64,000 nt of DNA from Dioscorea cayenensis subsp. rotundata (Eukaryota; Streptophyta; Magnoliopsida; Dioscoreales; Dioscoreaceae). The DNA lies in assembly GCF_009730915.1 (NCBI RefSeq), contig NC_052471.1, positions 29,546,185 to 29,610,184 of the forward strand, read 5' to 3'. Below the pieces are notes generated by a model. The model was not told where the DNA came from and ran no database searches. It saw nothing but the letters and a program-made list of their open reading frames with translations. Position numbers and translations under genes: made by a program. This document shows positions 11,907-24,265 of this stretch, piece after piece (the stretch's first letter is position 1; every line of letters starts with the position of its first letter).

Positions 11907-12984
11907 TCACGCAGCAGGAAATCCTTCATACGGATCACTGAATACTTTGTTGTTACCAGGGCGTGAAAATACAACCTGCCAAAGAAATTAAATGAAAGCT
12001 TGTTCTCATATATTTTATCAAAATTGTGTGTATATATATATATATATATATATTTGTCCTTTAGGATCTTTGTTTTCAGGTGCCTAATTCTCAATAAAAT
12101 TAATTGAAAAAAATGAATGTACCAAAACACAGATTGATGTTAATTACCTGATAATTTCCAAGAGTGCGAGTCTTGAAACCAGCTGCACGGTAACTGAAGT
12201 AGTATTCCCATGTCCTTATGAACTTCTCATCAAAGCCAAGTGAAAGAATTTTACTGGAAAACAATTAAAAATCACACACACAAAAGTTGTTCATCACTTC
12301 AATATTTGTATTTTAAAAAAAAAAAATAAAGCTGCTTTTGGTTAAAAGTAAAAGAACTTCATAGAGAAGGTAAAATAGTGTGTCTATTCTTATCATTTCA
12401 TAACTCTATTTCAATTGTGAGAAATGATATCTATATTTAATACAGTCTCAATTTGTATATTTAGTTTTAGTAGCATCAACATACCATTTATTTGCCATGA
12501 AATTATCCCTCCAGCATCTTAATGTTCTGTAGTAATGTATGCCAATATTTTCCAATTGCTCCACACTACATTATACATGAAATACCTCTTAATTAGATTC
12601 ACAATGATTAATATACATTAATGCACTTGAAATATATATAAATATATATAGTATAAATAGTTACCAAAGCCTAGAAGAAGAAGCCATGGCAGATGTAATT
12701 CTACTGAGAGAAGGGAGACATCCTCCAGTGAAGATATATTCCTTCATAAAACCAGAACTTCTTCTGTGTTCATCATATCTTTCATCTGGAATTGAGCTGA
12801 ACTGCATTGTAATGTGACTCAATTATAAATTCACATTTTCTGATGAGGACTAATCATAAGTTTGAGATTTTGATCATATTTTTTACCTGTAAAACAAATA
12901 CTCCATCCTCAGCTAAAACTGAATCACAACAACTGAAGAACTCTCCCATGTATTCATGTCCTATATGTTCAATCATCTCACTAG

Positions 12985-13016
<32 letters not shown>

Positions 13017-15253
13017 TTGCAGACTGAAAAATTTATACACAAGATAAGGAAATTAAAGTTTGGTTGTGATCATGTTACCAAGATATAATCCTGTTGTATT
13101 TGCGGGACCTTGGTAATTGACGATAATCACATAGAAGGAATGTTATTCGGTCCTGAAAGATATACACAAACTTGATTTGATATATAAAGCATTGCATTGA
13201 AGATTGAAGATTATAAATTTGAAAGAAAAACAACCTCTAAACCAGCATCTTTTACTCTACTTTGTGCATAGTGTAGTTGCTCTTTGGATAAAGTTATGCC
13301 GGTATATTTGCAACCAGTTTGCTTCACAACTTCAATGGCTAAACTTCCCCAACCACAACCGATATCGAGAATTTCATGCTGACTATTGATTCTTGCCTTG
13401 ATGGTGAAGAAAAATTAAAGAAATTAGTCAGAAGAGTAACTAATATATATCTGCAAAATATTCTCCAACTTACCTTCTCAATTAAAAGAGAAATTTTTCG
13501 TATTTGTGCAACTTTCAAATCTTCATTTTCTGACTGTAAAGTTACATTAAGGACAACAAAAATCAGGGCAGAATACAAGTTGAGATTATGAACTTATTTT
13601 ATGAGTATGTAATCTAGAGAGGTGCATGAACCTTAAATATTGCTGAGGAATATGTCATTGTTTCATCTAAAAACAAAGAGAAGAAGGCATTGCTCTACAT
13701 AAAAAAAAAAAGTATGTCAGTTTTTATATTTTTTCCCCCTTAAAATGTCTTCTATAATGATGCATTAGATATGTACCAGATCATAATGCTGAGAAATATT
13801 TTGACGGGCTTGTGGAATAGTGTTTTGCCTTGAAACATGCCGGAAAAAATATCTAGCAGATGCAACTCTAGCTATAAGAAGTAATGGTGTCCACCACCCC
13901 CTGTCCATGTTATTGAGAAAATCCTTCCAAATATAAATTCAAGGAATACATGCATATGATTCATTTATTCTGAACTTAAGCTTGAACTCAAAGCAAAACA
14001 CATAGAGATGAAGAAACCTATTAATAGTCTTTCTAGATGAATTCCTCAAATCCATATTGGCAATTAGAATCTGCACATGAAAATGGATCATAGTTAGGTT
14101 ACTGAAGAGAGTAAGATACCAAATTACATTTCTTCCAACTTGGGTTACCGTGAAAAAATCTAGAAGTCCTTCTTGCTCATCAACAAAAGAAAAATAGCCA
14201 TTAATGTATGCATCTGCAAGGCCTAAGTCAGCCTCTGTTGCAACCTGTTAGGAAATTTAAAGTCTGAATTTCGGTGGAGAGTTACATTATAAAGAAACAA
14301 AATAAGGCCAAGTTATGTAGGAAACTGAACCTTCCAGTAAAACAAGGGATCATGCACTTTTGAGAATGATTTTATCTGCCTTATCTTATCTTCCCCTTCA
14401 AAAACAAAAATTGTACCTCCTTCCTCTAGTAACCTGATTTGCAGGAAGACGAAAGTTTTGTGAAATTACAAAAGTGAGCACTAGCAGAATCAAGTAAAAC
14501 TAATTTTTTTGAGGCTTGTAAATAACAAACTCACGTTAGAGAACCAATAACTATATATTTTTCCAGAAATTTAGTAACGATAGGTCGAGCTCCAGTTTCA
14601 GCCCATGAAAGCACCATGTGTTTTGGGTTTCTTAAGGGAATATAGTTTTTCCCAAGCACACTGTTTGCTGTAACTATGCCAGCCTAAAAGATAAGATAAA
14701 ATATTTATCAGCTCATGACAAGCGCACTGATACCATTTCATGATATGCCAAACTAGATATTGGATACAGATGTCTCTTTTTTTTGGGTAATGTACTTTTG
14801 GAATGGCAATTTCTGAAAAACATATTACAAACCTTTAGTCTATGCTCTTGAAAACCATAGCCTGAAGAAAAAGAGTGATAAAATTAATCACCAACTTTCT
14901 TTTTTATGAGGAATTTACTTTGAGTGAGGTTAATAGTTACTTTAATCAACAAAACACAGCAATATCTTACCTTGGTATGCCCCACAAAACCAAATTCCTC
15001 TTTTCCCTTGTATTTTGTCAAGTTCAAGAGAAGCTTTAGATGCTGCAACTGATGGTATTGGATGGCTAGTTTCCCATTTAAGTTTAGTATGTTTTGGGAT
15101 GAATTGAGGATTGAGTGTCACCAGGAAAGGTAAATCAGTGGAACCGAGGTTCTGCAAACTCATGCATGAAAATTGAGTCATTGAAGCATTCAGAATATAT
15201 ATGTATATATTGTTAGGAATAATTAAAAACTATTGTGACTCTCATAATAAGTC

Positions 15254-15778
15254 AAGATGAACGCCACAGGACAAACCTGATAAGTTTGATAGTTCTTTAA
15301 AGAACCAAATAGATTTCTCTCACTTTTTAATAATCAACCAAAAATCCTTTTCATTCCATAGTTCATCCCTTATATAGACTATTACAAGAAATATTAAGCA
15401 TTAAACTCCAAATATTAAACTCATGCATGCTTAGAAACAAGAAACATTAAATACTCATGCATGCTTTGTAACAAGAAACATTAAATACTCATGCATGCTT
15501 TGGGACAATCACAAATTAACCACTCTTCTTTTCCAAAGCATTGAAGTATGAGAAGCATTGATGGTGAGTTTTAATGATAATAACTAATTGATGATAGCTT
15601 TAATGATGTGGATCAAACTTTGTTCTTCATTGATGATGAGCTTGTAATCTTGTTTGAGTTGAACCTCTTGAATTAATCCAGCAAGAGCCTCCTTGAATTT
15701 CTTAGCCCGACCTCGTGTGATTGGTCCAATTGTGACTTGAAGGGGATCATGATCCTCTTTGTTAGTTTTGGACACGTT
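15254..15778 (-). mobile_element. Ty3/Gypsy-like 3' fragment nested in the Copia element
   Basis: Read on the - strand, 15584-15775 ends a polyprotein-like frame containing ITRGRAKKFKEALAGLIQ, a motif that recurs at the end of plant Gypsy polyproteins. A stop follows, then ~320 bp resembling a long terminal repeat. This holds three ~33-bp direct copies of an AGCATGCATGAG-containing unit (15415-15505) and a TATA-like TATATAAGG (around 15371-15379). It lies in opposite orientation to the surrounding Copia pol and replaces most of the Copia 5' repeat and the gag/protease region. Exact junctions are inferred from where Copia similarity stops and resumes. Confidence 0.65.
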
Positions 15779-18054
15779 TTTATCACGAATCCTTGTCCAA
15801 AGATTTCAAAAAATTTTGCGAAGAATGTGGTATTCAACAAGAGCCCAACACTCCTTATACACCTCAGTAGAACGGTGTTGCAGAGAGGAAAAATAGAACT
15901 ATCATTGAGATGGCTAGAAGCTTTCTCAAAGAAGGTGGACTTCCAAATCAATATTGGGCCGAAGCTATAGCAACTTTGGTGTACTTATTGAATCTCTCAC
16001 CAACTAAGGCTGTGAAGAATTGCACTCCTTATGAAGCATGGAGAGGTATAAAACCAATTGTAAGTCATTTACGTATATTTGGGTGCATTGCCTTTACTCT
16101 AATTCCATCACAACATCATCAAAAGCTTGATAGTAAGGTAGAGAAATGTATTTTCATAGGGTACAGTACTAAGTCCAAAGCATATAAGTTGTACAACCCT
16201 ATTACATTGAAAGTCATTGTAAGAAGAGATGTAGTTTTTAATGAGGATGGTAGATGGGATTGGAGTGAGAGACATCAAGCCGAGCCCAATAAAATTCTCT
16301 TGGAGCCAACTAAAGTTGCACCATCATCTGTTATTCCATTCCACAACAATGATGAAGGTCTAAGAAGAAGCATTGAGGAGACAAACAACAATGTAGTAGG
16401 GTTGACTAGAAGTGCAAGAAGCCCATAAGGACCATCAAGCTCAGAAGTAGTAGCTGAAGACCATGCTCCTCATACATATGATGAATCAAGCCAAAGAAAA
16501 ATCAGGTCATTGAGAAAAATTTATGAAAGGTGCACATTTGCTTTAAATGTGTTAGATCCTACAACACATGAGGAGGCAGTTGAGTCAAAAGAGTGGAAGA
16601 ATGCTATGCAAGAAGAATTCACATCAATTTTGAGAAACAACATGTGGAACCTTGATAAGGAAAACAACATGTTGGACTAAAATGGGTGTACAAGACAAAG
16701 ATTGGTGCAGATGGGAGCATTCTTAGGCGCAAAGCATGTCTTGTGTCACGTGGGTATTCACAAAAATATGGTGTGGACTTTGAAGAAACATATTCTCTAG
16801 TTGCTCAGTTTGAAACGATGAGGATGCTTCTCGCCCTAGCTGCTCAACAGCGATGGGAAGTGTACCGGCTCAAAGTCAAATCGACATTTTCAAATGGTGA
16901 GTTACAGGAGGGGGTCTATGTTGAGCAACCTAAAGGTTTCATGGTGGATGGAAGTGAAGCCAAAGTGTACCGATTCAGGAAGGCCCTTTATGGGTTAAAA
17001 CAAGCCCCCGAGGCTTGGTATAGCAAGATAAACTCTCACTTTCTGCATCATGGCTTCCAAAGATGTGAAAGTGAGCCAACTTAATTTGTATCAGAAGAAG
17101 GAGGGAGATAATGAACTGCTGGTTATATTCACAAACAATGGCAGAAAACTTCAAACTGGGAATGATGGAAATATTTGAAATGACGAACCTTGAGTTGTTG
17201 CACTATTTTCTAGTCTTGGAGGTCATGCAAGAGAAGGGTGGCATCTTTATTTCACAAAGAAATTATGCAATGAATCTGCTTAAAAGTTATAATATGCTTT
17301 ATTGTAAGTCTACAGCAACTCCCATGAATATTGGAGAAAAATTTCAGTAATGTGACTGGTCAAGCAATGCAGAATCAAAGATGTATAGGAAATTGGTTGG
17401 TATGCTAATATACTTAACACATACCTGACCGGACATATCTTTCTCGGTGGGCATAATCTCAAGATTCATGAACTCCCCTACAAAGCAACATCTTGGCGCT
17501 GCTAGACGCATCTTGAGGTACATTTTCGGAACATTAGACTTTGGGTTTATTCCACACAGGTTCCAGAGTTCAGGCTGGTAATACACCGATAGCGACTGGG
17601 CTAGATTAGTTGAAGACTGGAAGAGCACCTTAGGGAATATATTCACCATGGGTTCAACTGCTGTCACTTGGAGCTCCAAAAAGCAAGAGATAACGACATT
17701 ATCCATAACTGAGGCAGAATATATATCGGTAACGTCATTAGCTTGTCAGCCAGTGTGGCTAAGAAGACTTTTATCCAATATTAGGGAAGAACAAAAGAAT
17801 GCAATAACTGAGATCTATTGTGAGAATAGGTCTGCCATTGCACTCACTAAAAATCCAATTCAGCATGGGAGAACAAAGCACATCGACATTCGATTTCATT
17901 TTATTCGAAGCCTATTTACAGAATGTTCAATATCTCTAAGGTACCGCAACATAGAAGACCAAATGGCAGATATTCTCACTAAATCATTGCCTACTCAGAA
18001 GTTTCGTTATTTGAGAATGATGCTTGGAGTTTGCAGCTTTGAATTACAGGGAGA

Positions 18055-18362
18055 TGTTAGGAATAATTAAAACTATTGTGACTCTCATAATAAGTCCCAC
18101 GTGAAGGTTTGCATGGTCAAAGGAGACTTGGTAGTAGCTGTTGTGTTGGGTGGTTGTGTTTTGTTAAGATTCCCTTGAATTTAAAATCAGGGTTTTATTA
18201 GTAACGTTGGTGTCTTTAAATAAGCATGCAGTGTTTGAAAGTAATAATAAGAAAATCTCTCTTTTGCTTTTCCTCAGACTGTGTGCATAATAACAACTCT
18301 GTTCTTCTATTTTTAAATCTCTACTATTCTTTTTACCATAATATACCAGTTTTTATCCAACA
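18055..18362 (+). repeat. 3' long terminal repeat of the Copia element
   Basis: Begins TGTTAGGAATAATTAA directly after a purine-rich stretch (CAGGGAGA) that fits a polypurine tract, and ends CCAACA, giving the canonical TG...CA borders. It contains a TTTAAATAAG stretch resembling a TATA box at about 18213. The first 43 bp match the start of the element at 15211-15253 with one inserted base. Confidence 0.85.
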
Positions 18363-20037
18363 TATATATATATATATATATATATCCTACAGAGATTGCA
18401 CCACAAACCTGAAGTAAATTGAGCCAATATGTAAGGCATGCACCCTTGCTTGAAGTTCCAAAAAAATTCCAGGCACTCCAGGCTGATGGATTTTTCGGCA
18501 TCAGACTTGTATCCCGATGTACATATAGATCACTGCCGATATGAAATTGCTTATTGAATAGTGAGCAAAACATAATTGAAGAGAAAATAAAATGAAATCT
18601 TACAAATCATAGTACCACTAACATTCTAGAATATATATGTAAATGCATGAAGACTTAGCTTCCTAAAAGTAAGACGGGTTCATATAATCAAGACCTGTAA
18701 GCATACTGAAAAGCACCAAGTGTTCTGGTTTCCTCATATGTAGCCTGATTTCCTAAAATTTTTAAAGCATCAGGCGCTTGAACACTGATTACACATGCAT
18801 CATATCTTTCTTTCGAACAGTTTGCACCATTCACATAACAACCTGCAGGAACAATTAATACAGTTCAGCAAAAGAGTCTTCTCTTTCTTATAAATAATTT
18901 AAAGCAGAAAAATTAATTTATTAGATGATTACACAGTCACAAAAAACCTTTATTTAATTTTCATTCTCCAAGAAAGTGATCAGAGTCACACAATCTAGCA
19001 ACATTTTGATTACATTCAAATAGAAGCATATATAAATTAAAAAACTTGTTCAAGCTAGAGACTTCTTACTAGCATCTGTACTTGTTATGGATTTTACTTC
19101 AAATCCAGTTCTTATTTGGCATGATCTATTCTCTAGTTCTTCTCTGACCTGCCATAATTTTTACAAAATACAGATCATTCACAAAGAAAAAAATCAAAGA
19201 ATAAAATCATCAGAACAGGAAACAGTAATTAATGAATTAGTAATAAGAGAAAATTAAGCAACTGCACCTTCTTGACATAAGAATGTGAACGTGACTTAAC
19301 AGTCAACCATTGAGTGCGCCCGAAAAACTGAAACATGAATAAAGTTTCAGAGGAAATACTGAAAATTTCGAACCTTGTATTTGGATGCAACACAAGCAGA
19401 ACAAACATGAGACCTGAAAAAGGTGATGATTTTGACAAAATGAAAGCACTAAGAAAGCAGAGAAGTTCATGATTACTTCTGAAGAGCATGGCCAAACAGA
19501 AGCACGTACATATTGGAACCTACAAACAAATATATAAATATATAATGAAAAGATCATAACCCACAACAAGATGCAATTATACAATAATCAAGCTCACAAG
19601 GTAAGCCTTTTGAAATAACTGAGAGTATCCATGAGACTTGATGAAGTGCTCCAGTGTCTCATTACGGCCCATATCAGGGTTATTCTCAAACTTGTCAAGA
19701 TAACTGCACACACACACAAACACAAAAGTATCAGAGAAATAGTATATCATATTGATACACAATATACAAACTCTTAGCACAATATATATTGTAGTTGAGA
19801 ATTATATGGAATTAATTACTTGAGAGTGTCTTCCTTGAACTTGAGAATCTCACTGATCATTTTCAAGAAGAAAGGGTTGAGAGCATTTCTCTTCTGAGCA
19901 AAGAGGCCAGCAAGGCCATTCCGGCTACCCCATTCACAGCCCTTGCCTTCATCCAAGCTCACAGAGAAGGACATGTCCGATCTCTCCATCTCAACTCCAA
20001 GTTTCTCAAAAAACTCCATCATGTTCGGATACGTCAC

Positions 20038-20092
20038 CTGCATCAACTTTGCATGCGTTCCAAGAACAAATCACCACCCAATAAATGTATTA

Positions 20093-20140
<48 letters not shown>

Positions 20141-22336
20141 ATAAATGAATAATCCGCAACATATTAAAAGATTGCGAACATTCGTCGAGCGTCCGTGGAG
20201 AATAAAAAGTATGAGTAGGAAAAAAGAAGAGAGAGAGAGAGAGAGAGAGTAGCAAGTAACGACAATTGAGAGTTGGTTTGATTGGTTTTAAAACAATTTT
20301 CTCAAGAGGGTGCAAATCAACGTAGACGACTGTGATTGCATGGAGATACTGTTGTGATGATGATCAAACAGTTATAATAAGAATACAGTGCATCCGATCA
20401 TAATATTGTTCATCCCAATTTTTTTCACTGTTTAGATTAATGTTTGTCAGCACTGTGTATGAGTATTGTTAAGCTTACTCTGAAAAAATTAATGGAGAAC
20501 CCGAGATCAAATCTTAAAACACAGGCATGGTAAAAGCACATGTGTTTGTTAAGCTTGCTCCACTTTTATGCATGTCCAGACTAAATAGAAGACGCTTGTC
20601 ACTTATTTGTAAAATAATAATAATAATAATAATAATAATAAAGGAGATTGATAGTAGCGCATTAATAAATTATATTTTTATTAAAGCAAATTTTATTTTA
20701 TCTCGTAAAGTTTTTTATATTATTGAAAGAAAAAGTTCATTAGTTATAAAATTTTTATATAAAAAATATATAGTATTAAAAAAAAAATACTTACATATAT
20801 GCCCATATAGGAAGTATATATATACTATACACACACATAAGAGAGGTTCGTAAAGGTGTAATTATAAATTTCTCTGTAAATAAAAATTCAAGCTTATACA
20901 AGAGTATATATATAAATAATTTTTATTTTTGTTCTTGAGATTTTGTATATCTATTTATTTATTTGACGGTTGTTCTGCACGCGAAGGGAAGTATTCTTAG
21001 TATAATTTATTTAATAAAAATATATACTTTTTATTGAGGAAAAGAATCACCTGATCAATCAATGATGGACAACTTAACGATTGAGGATATTTGACAATCA
21101 TAGTTTCCAGCACTCGTTATTGCTAGAAAATTTATTTATTTGTTTATTATAAGATCATAAAATTTATTTTTTTGGCCATGGATATTTTTAAATTATTTTT
21201 CCTGTCATTTTTTGAAGTGAAATGATAAAGGAATGGTTGTCTGGGGTATTCAAAACTTACAGGGGTTATTTGGGAAGTTTTAAACAATGTAGGGGTAAAT
21301 AGTAATTTTCCCTTTTTTAAATTATCATTTTTATGTGTGTCAGGTAGTGACCGGGATATTTATTTCCAGACAGTGGAATATTTTTCAATCATTTTTTTTT
21401 AGCAGGCTCTTTTAATTCCCACTTTTTTTTTTTGGCTGGACCGGGCCCTGGGCCATGATCATGATGTCAATCACATATTCAGAGCTGTTAGGTTGTCTAT
21501 ATTCTTCAACTTTATTAAAATAATTTATTTTTTTAACAAAGTAATAAAATTTATATTTAAGCAGCGGATATTTTTTAATAAGTTTTCAATATATATATAT
21601 ATATATATATTATATTTTATGTTAAAAATATTTAAATAAAAATTGAACAAAACCCCATATATTTATTTATTCAGCAAATTATTAATAATTAAATGAATAT
21701 TAGTATAACAATTAAATAAAATCATAAAATTATATTAACTATATTTCATTTTAAATTTTTTTTAAATTTTATAAATAATTTATTGGTAATTGTGTACGTT
21801 GGTTTTTTATGTTAGGTCATACTTGTAATTGAATTTCTCAATTATTAAAATTTTTTATGATATATTTAGTAAATATTTTATAAATTTTATTTTAAATAGT
21901 AAAAATATTTTAATTTTTTAATCGGAGCCGGGGGAATCTCCAAACCCGAAAAATCCCCGCCAGAATAGGTACGAAAAAAAATTCCCCATATTCAAATTAG
22001 GAGCCATGTTCGGGGATGGGGGTATAATTTGAGGCGCAATTAATATTTCTATCTATGACAATTCTTTTAATTACCAATTTTTTTAAGTGAGGTTGGGTGA
22101 GGGGACCGGGTCTTCTCAATGATCATAATTATGGGGGGAACCATTATGTTGGGCCAAGGGGGATCAGGCCTTGTCAACAATATGGCTTGCCAATACTTAT
22201 GGTTATGCTGGGCCATGGGGCAGTAATTATGGTTTAGGGCCACTGGGGGACCAGGCCTATAATTCTTTTGGGTGGGAGGTTTTGGGGATTAGGCCTTGTC
22301 AACAATCATGGTTTTGGGAACTCATTGTTAATTCTT
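20038..22336. other. AT-rich region left behind where exon 1 of copy A would lie
   Basis: No match to synthase exon 1 is found. The stretch holds an (ATT)n/(TTTA)n run at 20087-20137, a GA run at 20229-20249, an (AAT)n run at 20609-20640 and a TA run at 21593-21611. The last 250 bp (22090-22330) are unlike the rest. They are G-rich and contain two or three degenerate copies of a unit with AGGCCTTGTCAACAAT and GGGCCATGGGG phrases. No coding frame is supported. Confidence 0.5.
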
Positions 22337-22402
22337 GGGCCATTTAATAAAATGACCCTTTTTAATTAAACCAAATGACCCTAAGGCCAGGACCATCACA
22401 TC

Positions 22403-22974
22403 TAGGGATAACAACGGGTCGGATCGGGTGCGGGTATTACCATACCCGTACCCATACCCGATACCCCACTAGTATACCCGAACCCGAACCCGAACCCGAC
22501 GGGTTTTAAAAACCCAAACCCACACCTTCACCCGACGGGTAATCGGGTACCAGCGGGTATACCCGCCCCCGCCCCAATATTAAAAAAATTAATAAAATAT
22601 ATATTATTTTTATAAAAAAATAACTTATATAATTTTTTATAAAATTATTATAAAATTACAAGACCAATCAAAGAGAAAAAATAAAAAATTCTAAATTGTT
22701 AAGTTGTAGAACATATTAGTATATATATATATGTGTGTGTGTATATATATATATTATATAAATATTTTAGTAATTTTAATTTCGGGTCGGGTACGGGTCG
22801 GGTACGGGTCGGTATTAGAATTCTCATACCCGCACCCGCACCCGTTTCATACAAGTCGCCAAGTCGGGTTTTACCCGAACCCGACCCCAAACCCTGTCAA
22901 ATCGGGTTTTACCCGTCAAACTCGGATCGGGTCGGGTCGGGTTGAGTCGGGTATGGGTATTATTGCCATCTCTA
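22403..22974. mobile_element. hAT-type non-autonomous element with perfect 8-bp target duplication
   Basis: Ends TAGGGATAACAA and TTGCCATCTCTA (inverted, imperfect). They are flanked by ATCACATC at 22395-22402 and again at 22975-22982, an exact 8-bp target duplication as hAT transposases make. The ends are rich in CCCGAACCC/CGGGTCGGG repeats and the middle is AT-rich with a TA run. There is no coding capacity. It interrupts only the left arm of the fold-back element; the right arm carries the uninterrupted site near 25200-25220. It is related to 7318-8412. Confidence 0.88.
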
Positions 22975-23956
22975 ATCACATCACCCACATGGATGATGTG
23001 ATATGCTGACTGGGCTGCTGATATGGCATTTTTAAATAAAAAATCCTGATTTTTTTTCATTTTAACGCTTGAATTGTTTTCTAATCAATAAGTTGGCTTA
23101 TTTTTGGGGTTTTTTTACCAAATTTTTTTTTAAAAAAATTTATTAAACTTTTAAAATTTATTAAAATTTTAAATAATTTTTTTAAAAATATATAAGTGTG
23201 TTTTTTTAATTTAAATCCCTTATTTCTTTTATAATTAACAAATTATCTTTTCCCTTTGATTATTTAACCCAAATTTTATTTTAAAAAATATATGTATTTT
23301 TTTAATTTATTAAAAAAAATTAATTTTAAAGAATATATTTGAATATGAAAACACAAATTTTAAAATTTTAACTTTTAAAATTATTAAACCTTTAATGAAA
23401 CAACTTTTTAAGCAATATATAAGTGTGGCTTTTTATTTATATTATAATAACAAAAACTCTTTGATTACTTAACCCAAATTTTGCTTAAAAAATAGTGTAA
23501 TTTTTTTAATTTATTAAAAAAATTAATTTAAACAATATATTTGAATATGAAAACACAAATTTATTTTTTAATTAAATCGTTAAATCCAAATTTTGCTTAA
23601 AAAAATAACGTAATTTTTTTAATTTATTAAAAAATTAATTTAAATACATTGGATTCTTCATACACCTAATTATAAAGGGTTTTGCTTAGATAATGGAAAG
23701 GAAGAGATATATACAACCATGCTGCTAATTATACGGGGTGCATTTGATGCCATGAAGAATTGGATTCTTCATACCCTAACTATACAAGCATGCACGGATT
23801 CTTCATACACCTATATTTAGGTTGTATAATTAGGTGTATGAAGAATCCTATTATTCATAGAATCCAATCAAAACCTTCTATATATATATATATATATATA
23901 TATCTTCCTTCCCACTTTCACTTCACCAGCTTCAAACTCTATCTTTCGTTTCGTAT

Positions 23957-24265
23957 TCAAAACTTGGTATTCAAAAAGGTTAGTAAAAGTTTTATAGTAT
24001 GCGCAATCGATGTCGTGGTTGGGATTACACGTGGTCCTCCTTCATCCACATATAATATTGGTATACGCAATCTCAACATCAGTAATGTTTCTCTATCATT
24101 ATCGATGTTGATTATAGTACTAGTGTGTCGATCCATAGGCCAGCTACATTTGATGTTCATATAATTGTCGCCTAAATTGAAGTTAATAGCTGCAACAATT
24201 GTTTCTTGTAACTCATTCAAATTACTGTTGTTTCGAACTTCAACCACAGTTTTATAGCCTCCCAA
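23957..24265 (-). pseudogene. Mutator-like transposase N-terminal fragment
   Basis: An open stretch of about 100 codons at the centre of the fold-back element. It resembles the leader region of MULE transposases: a GGYKTVVEVRNNSNLNELQE start and a later NIDNDRETLLMLRL block before IPILYVDEGG, as in the family's pattern of an acidic (D/E)-(D/E)-hydrophobic turn followed by a short strand. No catalytic (DDE) or zinc-knuckle part is present. The frame runs into both arms, so it is a captured or residual piece and not a working gene. Confidence 0.5.

Larger units (their letters stand above)
15211..18362 (+). mobile_element. Degenerate Ty1/Copia retrotransposon in intron 8 of the synthase pseudogene
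   Basis: Starts TGTTAGGAATAATTAA and ends TTATCCAACA, flanked on both sides by TATAT (15206-15210 and 18363-18367), a plausible 5-bp target duplication in a TA microsatellite. The 3' long terminal repeat is 18055-18362. Only about 43 bp of the matching 5' repeat survive before an inverted Gypsy-like piece takes over (15254-15778). The remaining pol is on the + strand: integrase core end (about 15780-16430, with VAERKNRT and a TAG at 15868 where the family has glutamine), reverse transcriptase (16686-17084, with ALYGLKQAPEAWYS), a broken stretch, then 17111-17350, and RNase H (17648-18070, with ITEAEYISV and ADILTKSLP). Frame changes and stops separate these blocks. The YVDD catalytic box of reverse transcriptase is missing between 17084 and 17160, so the element cannot move by itself. 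Confidence 0.9.
11907..20037 (-). pseudogene. Cyclopropane fatty acid synthase copy A: 5'-truncated, frameshifted
   Basis: Partial tandem copy of the intact synthase gene at 28403-35793. Exons matching exons 2 to 24 are present in order on the - strand, from exon 2 (19820-20037) to exon 24 (11907-11975, TGA at 11907-11909), with conserved splice sites and mostly identical exon lengths. Exon 1, which supplies the FAD-binding start of the protein, is absent. Similarity to copy B ends about 50 bp beyond exon 2, within intron 1. Exon 4 (19414-19519) is 106 bp instead of 102 because of four extra bases near 19504-19508. This shifts the frame, and the original reading (SVWPCSSEVIMNF) continues in another frame. 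Intron 8 carries a Copia element (15211-18362). Exons downstream of exon 4 remain open, including the methyltransferase region, so decay looks fairly recent. A short transcript from an internal promoter is possible but nothing in the sequence supports it. Confidence 0.88.

Noticed and set aside
20038-22336. A hidden exon 1 for synthase copy A
   Set aside because: Neither strand shows the dinucleotide-binding start (VAVVGAGISG) or similar DNA, so the copy is treated as truncated.
22470-22510. Tandem GAACCC hexamers as a telomere-like or G-quadruplex array
   Set aside because: Short, and part of the hAT element's subterminal region with an inverted counterpart at its other end.
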